Below are positions 1-6,296 of a stretch of DNA of 9,049 nt, one piece after another. A model generated the notes under the pieces. That model was not told the DNA's origin, ran no database searches, and was given only the letters and a program-made list of their open reading frames with translations. The DNA is taken from contig JASLIL010000042.1 of assembly GCA_030152145.1 (NCBI GenBank), positions 1-9,049 on the forward strand, in the 5' to 3' direction. The DNA is from Tissierellales bacterium. Lineage in GTDB: Bacteria; Bacillota; Clostridia; Tissierellales; JASKZW01. The position numbers were made by a program, and so were the translations under genes. The stretch's first letter is position 1, and each line of letters begins with the position of its first letter.

Positions 1-53
1 AGCTAAGCCTAAGCATTGAGGAGCTGAGTAAGGCAATATTAAGCATTAGCTAA
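1..53 (+). CDS. C-terminal end of an upstream gene (partial)
   Basis: From base 3 an open frame reads 16 residues (LSLSIEELSKAILSIS) and stops at TAA 51-53. Only the tail is in the window, so the product cannot be named. That it is a real gene end is supported by the hairpin and T-run that start right at the stop codon, which would be a normal place for a terminator. The segment is too short for any family assignment. Confidence 0.45.
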   Translation, partial: LSLSIEELSKAILSIS

Positions 54-65
54 AAATACCCCTTC

Positions 66-94
66 TTGACTGAGAACATATGTTCTGTTAAAAT
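66..94 (+). promoter_or_regulatory. Sigma-A-type promoter of the ComK-like gene
   Basis: The -35 element TTGACT (66-71, 5/6 to TTGACA) is followed after exactly 17 bp by the -10 element TAAAAT (89-94, 5/6 to TATAAT). The predicted start site is near 101, so the mRNA would begin at or just before the Shine-Dalgarno and have a leader of only about 15 nt. The spacer holds the LexA-type palindrome, as expected for a repressible promoter. Confidence 0.7.
73..86. promoter_or_regulatory. LexA (SOS) operator, perfect 14-bp palindrome
   Basis: AGAACATATGTTCT is a perfect palindrome. Its core GAAC-ATAT-GTTC fits the Firmicute LexA/DinR box (CGAAC-RNRY-GTTCG type) at every core position. It lies entirely between the -35 and -10 elements, where bound LexA would block RNA polymerase. 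The match and geometry are seen directly. Regulation by LexA is inferred from the known Bacillus and Clostridium consensus, and no lexA gene is in the window. Confidence 0.72.
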
Positions 95-115
95 TAGTCA
101 AGGAGGGGGTTTTTA

Positions 116-664
116 ATGGGAGAAAAAGTTGATTACAGGAAGGTAATAGGCTTTAAACCAGGATATAGAGAGGATTACGGCAATATAACTGAGGTTTACT
201 ACAAGGACAGGATTATTAAAATAGACAGATCTCTAGCCAGTTTTCTAAGAGCTATGGGTAAGTACTACTTCTTAGATCTGGGTCAACTAAAGCTATACTA
301 TGGAAAAATCCTGGGAGTGAAAAACCTAGTCCCCATACCCTTTGACTCTAAAGTATTTATCCCCCTAAAGTTAAGACGCCCCAGAGTCAAAAGTGATGGA
401 GCAGTAGGCTATCTAGACCTAGAAGAGGTCTGGAACATAAGGGATCAGGGGAAGACCTGTAGCCTATCACTAGGCAGTCACCAAGACTTGAAGGTCTACT
501 CAAGCCTTAAAACCTTGGAGAAACACAGGAGCAATGGAGAAATAGTAAAAAGGCTCATATCAGTAAACTATGCCCAGGAGGACTTTGACCTCCCAGCTAC
601 CAAGGGTGATATAAAAAATCTAGTCAGGGAGCTAATCTACATTAGAGAAGTTTTGGATAGATAA
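116..664 (+). CDS. ComK-like competence transcription factor (putative)
   Basis: This is a 182-aa soluble protein with no membrane segment and no signal peptide. By eye it resembles ComK, the DNA-binding activator of competence genes in Bacilli (about 190 aa). A stretch IIKIDRS (33-39) parallels a VDRS segment of B. subtilis ComK. KILGVKNLVPIPFD (64-77) followed by FIPLKL parallels the family's K...(P)PI..(N/D)P...F.FPT core. RRPRVKSDGAVGYLDLEEV (88-105) parallels the STRPQCGW..HV segment. The C-terminal helical part is less clear. It has one cysteine (C115). The ATG start has a strong AAGGAGGGGG (100-109) seven bases upstream. The promoter carries a LexA box, so induction by DNA damage is likely. 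The next genes are recD2 and comFC, the latter a competence gene, which supports the call. Identity is remote; it could be another DNA-damage-inducible regulator. Confidence 0.5.
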   Translation: MGEKVDYRKVIGFKPGYREDYGNITEVYYKDRIIKIDRSLASFLRAMGKYYFLDLGQLKLYYGKILGVKNLVPIPFDSKVFIPLKLRRPRVKSDGAVGYLDLEEVWNIRDQGKTCSLSLGSHQDLKVYSSLKTLEKHRSNGEIVKRLISVNYAQEDFDLPATKGDIKNLVRELIYIREVLDR

Positions 665-666
665 TA

Positions 667-675
667 TGTTATAAT
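667..675 (+). promoter_or_regulatory. Extended -10 promoter for recD2-comFC (candidate)
   Basis: TGTTATAAT is a perfect TGN-TATAAT extended -10, starting just after the preceding stop codon. No good -35 lies 16-18 bp upstream, as is common with extended -10 promoters. The start site would be near 682, leaving about 22 nt before the TTG start. It could give recD2-comFC expression independent of the LexA-boxed promoter, though read-through from that promoter is also possible because no terminator separates the genes. Confidence 0.45.
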
Positions 676-703
676 AATTGTAGCATATAAGGGGGGAATA
701 GCT

Positions 704-2929
704 TTGTTGGAACTTGAAGGCGTAGTAGAAGATATAATATATAGAAATGATGAGAACTCGTATACCGTAGCTAGGCTGGAAACAGAGGATGGGCTTATAA
801 CCATAGTTGGCTACATGCCCTTTGTAAATGTAGACGAGGCCATAAAGGTTACAGGGGACATGGTCTACCATATGGACTATGGAGAGCAGTTTAAGCTGGA
901 AAATATGGAGATTTTAATGCCTTCAACCCTAGTGGGAATAGAACGCTACCTATCAAGTGGAATGATTCCCTACATAGGACCTAAGACAGCCAAGAAGATA
1001 GTGGAACGCTTTGGCATGGAAAGTCTAACAAGAATTCAGGAGAATCCAAATTGCCTACTGGAAATAGAGGGTATAGGCCAGAAGAAGATAGAAAAAATAT
1101 CCAAGGCCTTTGAGGAACAAAGCGAAGCCAGAAATGTAATGGTCTTCCTCCAGCAATACGGAATAACAGCAAATTACAGCATGAAAATCTACAGGGCCTA
1201 TGGCAATGAAACCATAGGTATAATAAGGGAAAATCCCTACAGGCTATCAGAAGACATATACGGCATAGGCTTTAAGATGGCCGATAAAATAGCACAAAAC
1301 ATGGGTATAGAAAGGGATTCAGCCCACAGAATAGAAGGTGGCATAAAATACACCCTTTCCTCCAGTGCCCAAGAAGGTCATGTCTACCTACCTAAGGAGG
1401 AGCTTTTAAAAAATGCCAGGGAGATTCTAGGCCTGGACCCTATTCTTATAGACAACCAGCTTTTGGACCTACATAGAAAGGGCAGTATAGTCATAAAGCT
1501 GGTAGATGGGGAAAGCCTAGTCTACTCCTCCCTTCTCTATAAGGCAGAGCAAGAGGTGGCAAGAAAGCTTACAGACATAGGCCTGGCAGAAACCAAAAGC
1601 CTAGAGCTGGATCTAGACAGGGAAATAGAAAGATTGGAAAAGCTAGACAATATTGTTTTTGGCAAGAAGCAAAGAGAGGCCATAGGAGAATCAGTTAGAA
1701 AGGGTTTTCTGGTTATAACTGGTGGGCCAGGTACGGGAAAGACCACCACCATAAACTCTATAATATCCATACTTGAGGACCAGGGCCTTAGTGTAACTCT
1801 GGCAGCTCCTACAGGAAGGGCAGCCAAGAGGATGACAGAAACCACAGGTAGAGAGGCTAAAACCATTCATAGGCTATTAGAATACTCCTTTATGGAGGAG
1901 GGGGATTTTGCCTTTGGCATAGATGAGTCCAACCCTTTGGAAACAGATGTACTCATAATAGACGAGGCTTCTATGATAGATATACTACTTATGAGAAGCC
2001 TCTTAAAGGCAGTTTCTACAAATACCAGGCTAATCCTAGTAGGAGATGTGGACCAGCTACCATCAGTAGGGCCAGGTAATGTTCTTAAGGACATAATAGA
2101 AAGTCAGGCCATGGAGGTAGTAGTCCTAGATGAAATCTTCAGGCAGGCAGAGGAAAGCATGATAGTAGTAAATGCCCATAGGATCAACAAGGGAGATTTT
2201 CCTTTTTTAAACCTTAAGGATAAGGACTTCTTCTTTATAGAGGAGAAGGACCCAGAGAAGATAAATCAGGTAATAATGGACCTTTGTAAAACTAGGCTGC
2301 CTAAGTTCTATGGTCTAGATCCTATAGAGGATATTCAGGTCCTGTCACCTATGAAAAAAGGTGATGTAGGGGTAAACAGTCTAAACAAGAACCTGCAAAA
2401 AGTCCTAAACAAGGAAGGCTTACTAAAGGCTGAGAAAAACTATGGTGAAACGGTTTTCAGAGAGAATGACAAGGTAATGCAGATAAAAAACAACTACTCA
2501 GTTCCATGGGAAATAAGGTTGGAAGGCTACCTGGAAGAAAAAGGTGAAGGAATCTACAACGGAGACTTTGGTTCTATAGAGGAAGTAGATCATGAGGGAA
2601 GCTATATGAAGATTCTTTTTGACGGAGAAAAGGAAGTAGACTACAGTTTCAGTGACCTAGATGAGTTACAGTTAGCCTACGCTACCACAGTTCACAAGTC
2701 CCAGGGTTCAGAATTCCCAGTTATAGTAATGCCTATATCCTGGGGACCACCAATGCTACTAACAAGGAATTTGCTTTACACAGCCATAACCAGGGCGAAG
2801 AAGCTAGTAGTTCTAGTAGGAGATCCTAAATACCTGGCCATGATGATTAGAAACAACAGGATCACCAGAAGGTATTCAGCCCTGGATAGAAACCTAAAAG
2901 AAGCTCTTAAAATATTAAAGGAGGATTAA
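704..2929 (+). CDS. recD2: RecD2 (RecD-like/YrrC) 5'-3' DNA helicase
   Basis: This is a superfamily 1B ATP-dependent DNA helicase of the RecBC-independent RecD2 type, a cytoplasmic protein involved in DNA repair and replication-fork maintenance. At 741 aa it has the usual full length. The N-terminal OB-like region is followed by helix-hairpin-helix segments (IPYIGPKTAKKI at 88-99, LLEIEGIGQKK at 118-128). The helicase core shows Walker A GGPGTGKTTT (340-349), Walker B IIDEAS with D420-E421, motif III GDVDQLPS (447-454), motif IV DEIFRQ (476-481), motif V ATTVHKSQGSEF (660-671) and motif VI LYTAITRAKK (691-700). The start is TTG 704, seven bases after the GGGGGG Shine-Dalgarno at 691-696; TTG 707 is an alternative. 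The gene is one base from comFC, so the two are surely co-transcribed. All catalytic motifs look intact. Confidence 0.96.
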   Translation: MLELEGVVEDIIYRNDENSYTVARLETEDGLITIVGYMPFVNVDEAIKVTGDMVYHMDYGEQFKLENMEILMPSTLVGIERYLSSGMIPYIGPKTAKKIVERFGMESLTRIQENPNCLLEIEGIGQKKIEKISKAFEEQSEARNVMVFLQQYGITANYSMKIYRAYGNETIGIIRENPYRLSEDIYGIGFKMADKIAQNMGIERDSAHRIEGGIKYTLSSSAQEGHVYLPKEELLKNAREILGLDPILIDNQLLDLHRKGSIVIKLVDGESLVYSSLLYKAEQEVARKLTDIGLAETKSLELDLDREIERLEKLDNIVFGKKQREAIGESVRKGFLVITGGPGTGKTTTINSIISILEDQGLSVTLAAPTGRAAKRMTETTGREAKTIHRLLEYSFMEEGDFAFGIDESNPLETDVLIIDEASMIDILLMRSLLKAVSTNTRLILVGDVDQLPSVGPGNVLKDIIESQAMEVVVLDEIFRQAEESMIVVNAHRINKGDFPFLNLKDKDFFFIEEKDPEKINQVIMDLCKTRLPKFYGLDPIEDIQVLSPMKKGDVGVNSLNKNLQKVLNKEGLLKAEKNYGETVFRENDKVMQIKNNYSVPWEIRLEGYLEEKGEGIYNGDFGSIEEVDHEGSYMKILFDGEKEVDYSFSDLDELQLAYATTVHKSQGSEFPVIVMPISWGPPMLLTRNLLYTAITRAKKLVVLVGDPKYLAMMIRNNRITRRYSALDRNLKEALKILKED
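2917..2924 (+). promoter_or_regulatory. Ribosome binding site fixing the TTG start of comFC
   Basis: AAAGGAGG lies inside the last codons of recD2, six bases before TTG 2931. No in-frame ATG lies nearby, so this site decides the start and implies translational coupling to recD2. Confidence 0.8.
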
Positions 2930-2930
2930 C

Positions 2931-3527
2931 TTGTTTTTTAATGATAAATCTATCTGTTTAATCTGTAAGGAGGTCTGGACTCAGTCCTATATATGTAGGA
3001 ATTGCCAGGCCCAATTTCAATTTGAGGTAAGGGAGAGAGACCTAGAAGGTCTAGAGAAGGTTTACTCCCTCTTAAGATATGATAAGAACTTAAAGGGGCA
3101 TATCTACTCTTTTAAGTACAAGAGAGCCAGCTACTATGGCAAGGTCTTTGGCAGCCTAATGGGCCAATTAGTAGGAGAGATGGACTTTATAAAAAGAGTA
3201 GATTATATAATAGCCATACCCCTTCATAGGAAAAGACAAAATATAAGAGGTTACAATCAGGCCAGCCTCCTAGCCAAGTACCTAGGAGAGGAGACAGGCA
3301 TAGAAGTTTTGGAGGACTGCCTAATAAGAAGGAAGAACACCAAAAACCAGCACAAGCTATCTAAATATCAAAGGGAGGAAAACCTAAAGGGAGCCTTCAG
3401 CCTAGAGAAAGATCTGGGCCAGGCCACAATACTTCTAGTAGATGACATCTACACAACAGGAGCTACCTTAAAATCAGCCAGTAGTCACTTCCATTCAAAG
3501 GTTTATGGTCTTACTCTGGCCTTTTAA
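2931..3527 (+). CDS. comFC: ComFC-type phosphoribosyltransferase-like DNA-uptake protein
   Basis: This 198-aa protein belongs to the ComF/GntX family. ComFC is needed for natural transformation in several bacteria, acting in the cytoplasm on incoming single-stranded DNA. The N-terminal zinc-ribbon is visible as C9-x2-C12 and C22-x2-C25. A phosphoribosyltransferase-type fold follows, with IPLHRKRQNIRGYNQ (96-110), typical of the family, and the PRPP-binding loop LVDDIYTTGAT (169-179). The length is slightly below the 220-240 aa usual for the family, but all landmarks are present. It begins with TTG one base after recD2 ends. Its last 17 bases overlap the end of the convergent gene, and there is no terminator between them. 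The recD2-comFC pairing is known in clostridial genomes. No comFA accompanies it here. Confidence 0.93.
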   Translation: MFFNDKSICLICKEVWTQSYICRNCQAQFQFEVRERDLEGLEKVYSLLRYDKNLKGHIYSFKYKRASYYGKVFGSLMGQLVGEMDFIKRVDYIIAIPLHRKRQNIRGYNQASLLAKYLGEETGIEVLEDCLIRRKNTKNQHKLSKYQREENLKGAFSLEKDLGQATILLVDDIYTTGATLKSASSHFHSKVYGLTLAF

Positions 3528-4407
3528 AAAGTCCATCATCCTTAAGATACTTGTAACTACCATTTAACTCTCCCCCTAAAATAATCAAGAGGCTAGTAAG
3601 ATAAAGCCAGATAATAAGGAGAATAACTCCTACAAGACTGCCATAGGTATTAGAGTAGTTACCAAAGTTATTAACATAGTAGGAAAAAATATTAGAAGAA
3701 AGAATCCAACCAAGGGTTGTAAAGACAGCACCTGGCAAGGCCTCTCTTAAACTAAGATCAAGTTTGGCATTTCTAGGTAAGCTAAACCTATATATAAGAG
3801 CAAACATAAAAATCATAGAAAGCACTGGTATAATCAATCTAAAAAGATCCCATAACTTTAGAAAAGCCTCACTAAATCCAAAGAAGCTAAAAATCTTAAC
3901 CCCTATAATCTGACCGAAAACCAGAGTAGTCAAAACCAGTAGAACCAAGAGGCTAACTCCCAAAGTAAAAACCAATGAAAGAAGCTTAAGTTCTATAGGA
4001 TTATGGCAATTTTCCACATCATAGGCCTTATTTATAGACTTTATAATAGCCACAATCCCACTAGAGGCAGACCAAAAGGCAAAAAGTATACTAAGAGACA
4101 GAAGTGTACCAGAACTAGACACCACTATCTCTGATACAAAATTTTTAATAAGCAACTTACTTTCCAAAGGTAGAACTATTAAAAGCTTATCTAAAACATC
4201 CTCATCAGCCAGAGGAGTCAAACTTAAAATATTCAGAAAAAATATTAGAAAAGGAAAAATTGACAGAGTCAAATAGTAGCTGACCTGAGCAGCAGTATCA
4301 GCTATATTGTCATCCTTTAGTCGGAATAAAAAATCCTTTAAAAAAATAAACCATCTCTTGTCTTTTTTAGAAGAAAGAAAATCTTTAAATTTGGAAACTA
4401 TTTCCAC
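3511..4407 (-). CDS. YihY/BrkB (UPF0761) family inner-membrane protein
   Basis: This is a 298-aa integral membrane protein with about six predicted helices (roughly 44-64, 98-120, 139-166, 185-208, 219-240, 250-275). Family signatures are AAQVSYYLTLSIFPFL (39-54) and the C-terminal YGSLVGVILLIIW followed by a GGELN motif. The family was once called 'ribonuclease BN', a misassignment. Its molecular role is not settled; transport or envelope functions have been proposed. The start is GTG (complement 4405-4407), supported by AAAGGGG eight bases upstream. The gene is convergent with comFC, overlapping it by 17 bp, and divergent from the gene at 4586. It appears to be a single-gene unit. Confidence 0.93.
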   Translation of the reverse strand: MEIVSKFKDFLSSKKDKRWFIFLKDFLFRLKDDNIADTAAQVSYYLTLSIFPFLIFFLNILSLTPLADEDVLDKLLIVLPLESKLLIKNFVSEIVVSSSGTLLSLSILFAFWSASSGIVAIIKSINKAYDVENCHNPIELKLLSLVFTLGVSLLVLLVLTTLVFGQIIGVKIFSFFGFSEAFLKLWDLFRLIIPVLSMIFMFALIYRFSLPRNAKLDLSLREALPGAVFTTLGWILSSNIFSYYVNNFGNYSNTYGSLVGVILLIIWLYLTSLLIILGGELNGSYKYLKDDGLFKRPE

Positions 4408-4415
4408 AAAATCAG

Positions 4416-4422
4416 CCCCTTT
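4416..4422 (-). promoter_or_regulatory. Ribosome binding site for the GTG start of the YihY/BrkB gene
   Basis: On the - strand AAAGGGG lies eight bases before GTG at 4407-4405. It supports the GTG over later in-frame starts. Confidence 0.65.
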
Positions 4423-4433
4423 AAAAATCTATA

Positions 4434-4463
4434 AAAATAGTATATAGTATAAAACATTGTTAA
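4434..4463 (-). promoter_or_regulatory. Weak candidate promoter for the YihY/BrkB gene
   Basis: On the - strand TTAACA (4463-4458, 5/6) is followed after 18 bp by TATTTT (4439-4434, 4/6). A start near 4427 would place the RBS at the 5' end of the mRNA. The region is so AT-rich that chance matches are common. Confidence 0.3.
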
Positions 4464-4473
4464 TAAACATATA

Positions 4474-4513
4474 CCTCTTTTACCTATATTTAATAAAAAA
4501 ATATTAAAAGAGG
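4474..4513. repeat. 40-nt imperfect inverted repeat in the divergent intergenic region
   Basis: CCTCTTTTA (4474-4482) is the exact reverse complement of TAAAAGAGG (4505-4513). Inside it, after a three-base bulge CCT, ATATTT (4486-4491) pairs with AAATAT (4499-4504) around a seven-base loop. There is no T-run on either side, so it is not an obvious terminator. It lies upstream of both divergent promoters, so an operator role is possible but unproven. Confidence 0.55.
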
Positions 4514-4517
4514 AAAT

Positions 4518-4532
4518 TGATTTTGATTATCA
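4518..4532. promoter_or_regulatory. Fur-family-like operator (candidate)
   Basis: TGATTTTGATTATCA matches the Fur 7-1-7 motif (TGATAAT-N-ATTATCA) at 12 of 14 positions, with the right half perfect. It overlaps the -35 element of the promoter for the gene at 4586. Fur, PerR and Zur sites are similar, so the metal cannot be inferred, and in AT-rich DNA such a match may be chance. Confidence 0.35.
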
Positions 4533-4551
4533 ATAGAAAATACTATAAAAT
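4523..4551 (+). promoter_or_regulatory. Promoter for the 341-aa membrane-anchored protein
   Basis: TTGATT (4523-4528, 4/6 to the -35 consensus) is followed after 17 bp by TAAAAT (4546-4551, 5/6 to the -10). The predicted start is near 4558, about 28 nt ahead of the ATG, leaving room for the GAGGTG Shine-Dalgarno. Confidence 0.5.
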
Positions 4552-4585
4552 TAAAGAAAGACTTTTTTAAAATAGAGGTGAATAG

Positions 4586-5611
4586 ATGAAAAAGATTTTA
4601 AGCATAGGCCTAGTAATCCTCCTAATATTGGCAGGAATATTTTTATTTACAGGAGAAGATCTGCCTCTAGGCAAGGAGATATATAGAAATGGAAGTTTAG
4701 AAATTATAGAGGAAAGTGATGGCAACCTACTGCTCTACAATGAAGATACAAGGGAAGAGGGAGATTTAGGAAGCTTCAACAATATAGTGGGGATAAGTAT
4801 GGGAAATGGGGATAAGTATCTCCTAATAGAAGAAGAAAATCAAGAATACCCTGACTTATACACAGCCCATGTTTATAATCTAGAAAAGGGCTTAGACAAA
4901 ATAGAAGTTCAAACTCTAGGAGGTTCTATATTCAGTCCCTCAGGAAGGGAGCTCCTAGTAGGAGTCATAGGAGAAGATAAAAACTATGACCTGGCCATCT
5001 ACAGACTAGATGGAAAGCATATAGACCCCTTTGTAGAAGGAGATAAAAGACCTATAATCCCCCTTAAGTGGGAACTAGGCATCATAAGCTATAAGATTAT
5101 AGATGGACAGGAGGAAATTCTAAGGGAAAGAGACCTAAATAAATCAGAAGAAGATCAGTTAGTAGATCTTATGGAAGAAGACGGAGATCAAAAAAGGGCC
5201 CTGGAGCTTTTGAAAACTGTAGACTATGACAAAGTAGAGGAAAGGCTGGGAGGAGAGGGACTGGTAAATATCCTAAGCTGGATAAAAACCAAGGACCTAG
5301 ACAAAATAGAAGAAGTAGAAGACCTATTAGTCCTTTTTAAAAACTTTGACGGCAAGGAATACTTTGCCTATATGGAGCTAGTAGCTAAAAGTTTCCTAGA
5401 AAATAAGATAGTCTTTATAAAAGCCCTAGCCAAACACCCAGAGCTAGCAGAGGAATTGGGTTATGCCCTAAATGATCTTCACATCTACGAAAGAGAAGAA
5501 AATAGTATGGCAAATGACCTTCAGGAGATAATAGACTCTAAAAAACTAACACCAGAAGAGAAGAAAATAGGTATCGATATAATAAATGTCTACGCATCCT
5601 GTGGAGGCTGA
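4586..5611 (+). CDS. Unrecognised membrane-anchored extracytoplasmic protein
   Basis: I do not recognise this 341-aa protein. Residues 1-22 (MKKILSIGLVILLILAGIFL...) form a signal-anchor or uncleaved signal peptide without a lipobox cysteine. Residues ~28-185 are strand-rich with repeated turn motifs such as IFSPSGRELLVG (115-126) and DLAIYRLDGKHIDPF (135-149), which recall TolB/WD-type beta-propeller blades. Residues ~186-341 look helical and very acidic, possibly tandem alpha-helical hairpins. The only cysteine is C339, in the C-terminal SCGG. The body would lie outside the membrane. The ATG start has AGAGGTG (4574-4580) five bases upstream. It has its own promoter, which overlaps a Fur-like site, and its own terminator, so it is probably monocistronic. 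No function is proposed. Confidence 0.85.
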   Translation: MKKILSIGLVILLILAGIFLFTGEDLPLGKEIYRNGSLEIIEESDGNLLLYNEDTREEGDLGSFNNIVGISMGNGDKYLLIEEENQEYPDLYTAHVYNLEKGLDKIEVQTLGGSIFSPSGRELLVGVIGEDKNYDLAIYRLDGKHIDPFVEGDKRPIIPLKWELGIISYKIIDGQEEILRERDLNKSEEDQLVDLMEEDGDQKRALELLKTVDYDKVEERLGGEGLVNILSWIKTKDLDKIEEVEDLLVLFKNFDGKEYFAYMELVAKSFLENKIVFIKALAKHPELAEELGYALNDLHIYEREENSMANDLQEIIDSKKLTPEEKKIGIDIINVYASCGG

Positions 5612-5638
5612 GACGAAAGCTAAGGCCAGGTTGGCCCA

Positions 5639-5669
5639 AACCTACTAGAATTCTAGTAGGTTCTTTTTT
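5639..5669 (+). terminator. Rho-independent terminator after the 341-aa protein gene
   Basis: A perfect 24-nt palindrome (5639-5662: arm AACCTACTAGAA, mirrored) is followed by C and T6 (5664-5669). As RNA it folds into a stem of about ten base pairs with a small loop. It separates this gene from the membrane protein-msrB unit. Confidence 0.9.
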
Positions 5670-5698
5670 AAATTGGAAGCTAAAAAATTAGCAGTATG

Positions 5699-5707
5699 TG
5701 ATAAAAT
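5699..5707 (+). promoter_or_regulatory. Extended -10 promoter for the membrane protein-msrB unit (candidate)
   Basis: TGATAAAAT fits the TGN-TATAAT extended -10 with one mismatch. No good -35 is found 16-18 bp upstream. The start would be near 5714, immediately before the Shine-Dalgarno. Because a terminator lies at 5639-5669, a promoter is needed in this interval. Confidence 0.35.
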
Positions 5708-5716
5708 AAATTCCAT

Positions 5717-5722
5717 AGGAGG
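5717..5722 (+). promoter_or_regulatory. Ribosome binding site setting the start at ATG 5730
   Basis: AGGAGG stands seven bases before ATG 5730. The frame stays open upstream to a TTG at 5673, but that codon has no Shine-Dalgarno, directly follows the terminator T-run, and would add a non-conforming N-terminus to a membrane helix. Confidence 0.8.
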
Positions 5723-5729
5723 TTTTCTA

Positions 5730-6275
5730 ATGAAAGAACTATTAAAAGTCTTATCCTATATATTAGGCAGCCTAATAGGCTTCCTCCTATTCTTTCCAGT
5801 AGGATCAATCCTTGTAGAAACAATAGAAAGCCAAATGTTAGTAAAAACTTTTCTGGTCTTTCTAATGGCAGGTATATCTTTAATTATAGGACTAAAGATA
5901 AGTTTTGGAATAGGAGACAAGATCTGGAGCCAGAGACCAGAGAGTAGAGGAGAGGAAGGTCAAGGCAGACCTAACTATCTACCAGGATTTAGGTCAAAGT
6001 CCAGCCTTAAAAAGCTACTAGCAAGTCTCTATTATCTAGCATCTGTTTATCTAGTAACCATAGATGCAGCAACAGGACTTTTTGCCCTAAGCCTGCCACT
6101 AATAATCCTTTCATTAACAGGATTTTTCACCATGAAAAAGCAGGGAAGAAAGTTCTTAAGATCCTTTCTAGTTCTGGCCCTAGGCATTTTAATAGCCTAC
6201 ATAAGCCTAGTCCTACCCTCAGCTTATGACAGTGAAGTCATAAAGATAAGAGAAAGTATATTAAGGGAAAAATAG
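5730..6275 (+). CDS. Hypothetical four- to five-helix membrane protein
   Basis: I do not recognise this 181-aa protein. It starts MKELLKVLSYILGS and is mostly hydrophobic. Predicted helices lie near residues 6-26, 34-56, 85-100, 101-114 and 124-142, and a hydrophilic, Arg/Gly/Glu-rich loop lies at about 60-78. The tail after residue 163 is charged (EVIKIRESILREK). No catalytic motif is visible. The start at ATG 5730 is chosen because of the AGGAGG at 5717-5722. The gene ends 27 bp before msrB with no terminator between, so it is probably co-transcribed with msrB. Whether the two are functionally linked, for instance in oxidative-stress defence at the membrane, is inference from this arrangement only. 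Confidence 0.8.
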   Translation: MKELLKVLSYILGSLIGFLLFFPVGSILVETIESQMLVKTFLVFLMAGISLIIGLKISFGIGDKIWSQRPESRGEEGQGRPNYLPGFRSKSSLKKLLASLYYLASVYLVTIDAATGLFALSLPLIILSLTGFFTMKKQGRKFLRSFLVLALGILIAYISLVLPSAYDSEVIKIRESILREK

Positions 6276-6289
6276 GGTATGAAAGAAGC

Positions 6290-6296
6290 AGGAGGG
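6290..6296 (+). promoter_or_regulatory. Ribosome binding site setting the msrB start at ATG 6303
   Basis: AGGAGGG lies six bases before ATG 6303. An in-frame ATG at 6279 lacks a comparable site and would place this Shine-Dalgarno inside the coding region, so 6303 is preferred. Confidence 0.8.

Larger units (their letters stand above)
52..114 (+). terminator. Candidate terminator hairpin overlapping the next gene's promoter and RBS
   Basis: Arm CCCCTTCTTGACT (59-71) pairs with AGTCAAGGAGGGG (96-108): 13 positions, one of them a G-U wobble in RNA (T64/G103). An A5 run (52-56) precedes it and a T5 run (110-114) follows. The 24-nt loop holds the palindrome at 73-86, which can form an inner stem. 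The shape fits an intrinsic terminator of the upstream gene. The loop is long for a classical terminator, so it could instead be an RBS-sequestering hairpin: the descending arm contains the Shine-Dalgarno AAGGAGGGGG of the gene at 116. Confidence 0.5.

Noticed and set aside
1537..1866. Open frames on the - strand inside recD2 (also 632-871, 981-1172 and 1867-2094) and a + strand frame at 8513-8740 inside brnQ
   Set aside because: They are antisense to strongly conserved genes and their translations show no recognisable domain or ribosome binding site.
5673..5729. N-terminal extension of the small membrane protein from TTG 5673
   Set aside because: No Shine-Dalgarno precedes it, it begins right after a terminator T-run, and a good AGGAGG lies before ATG 5730.
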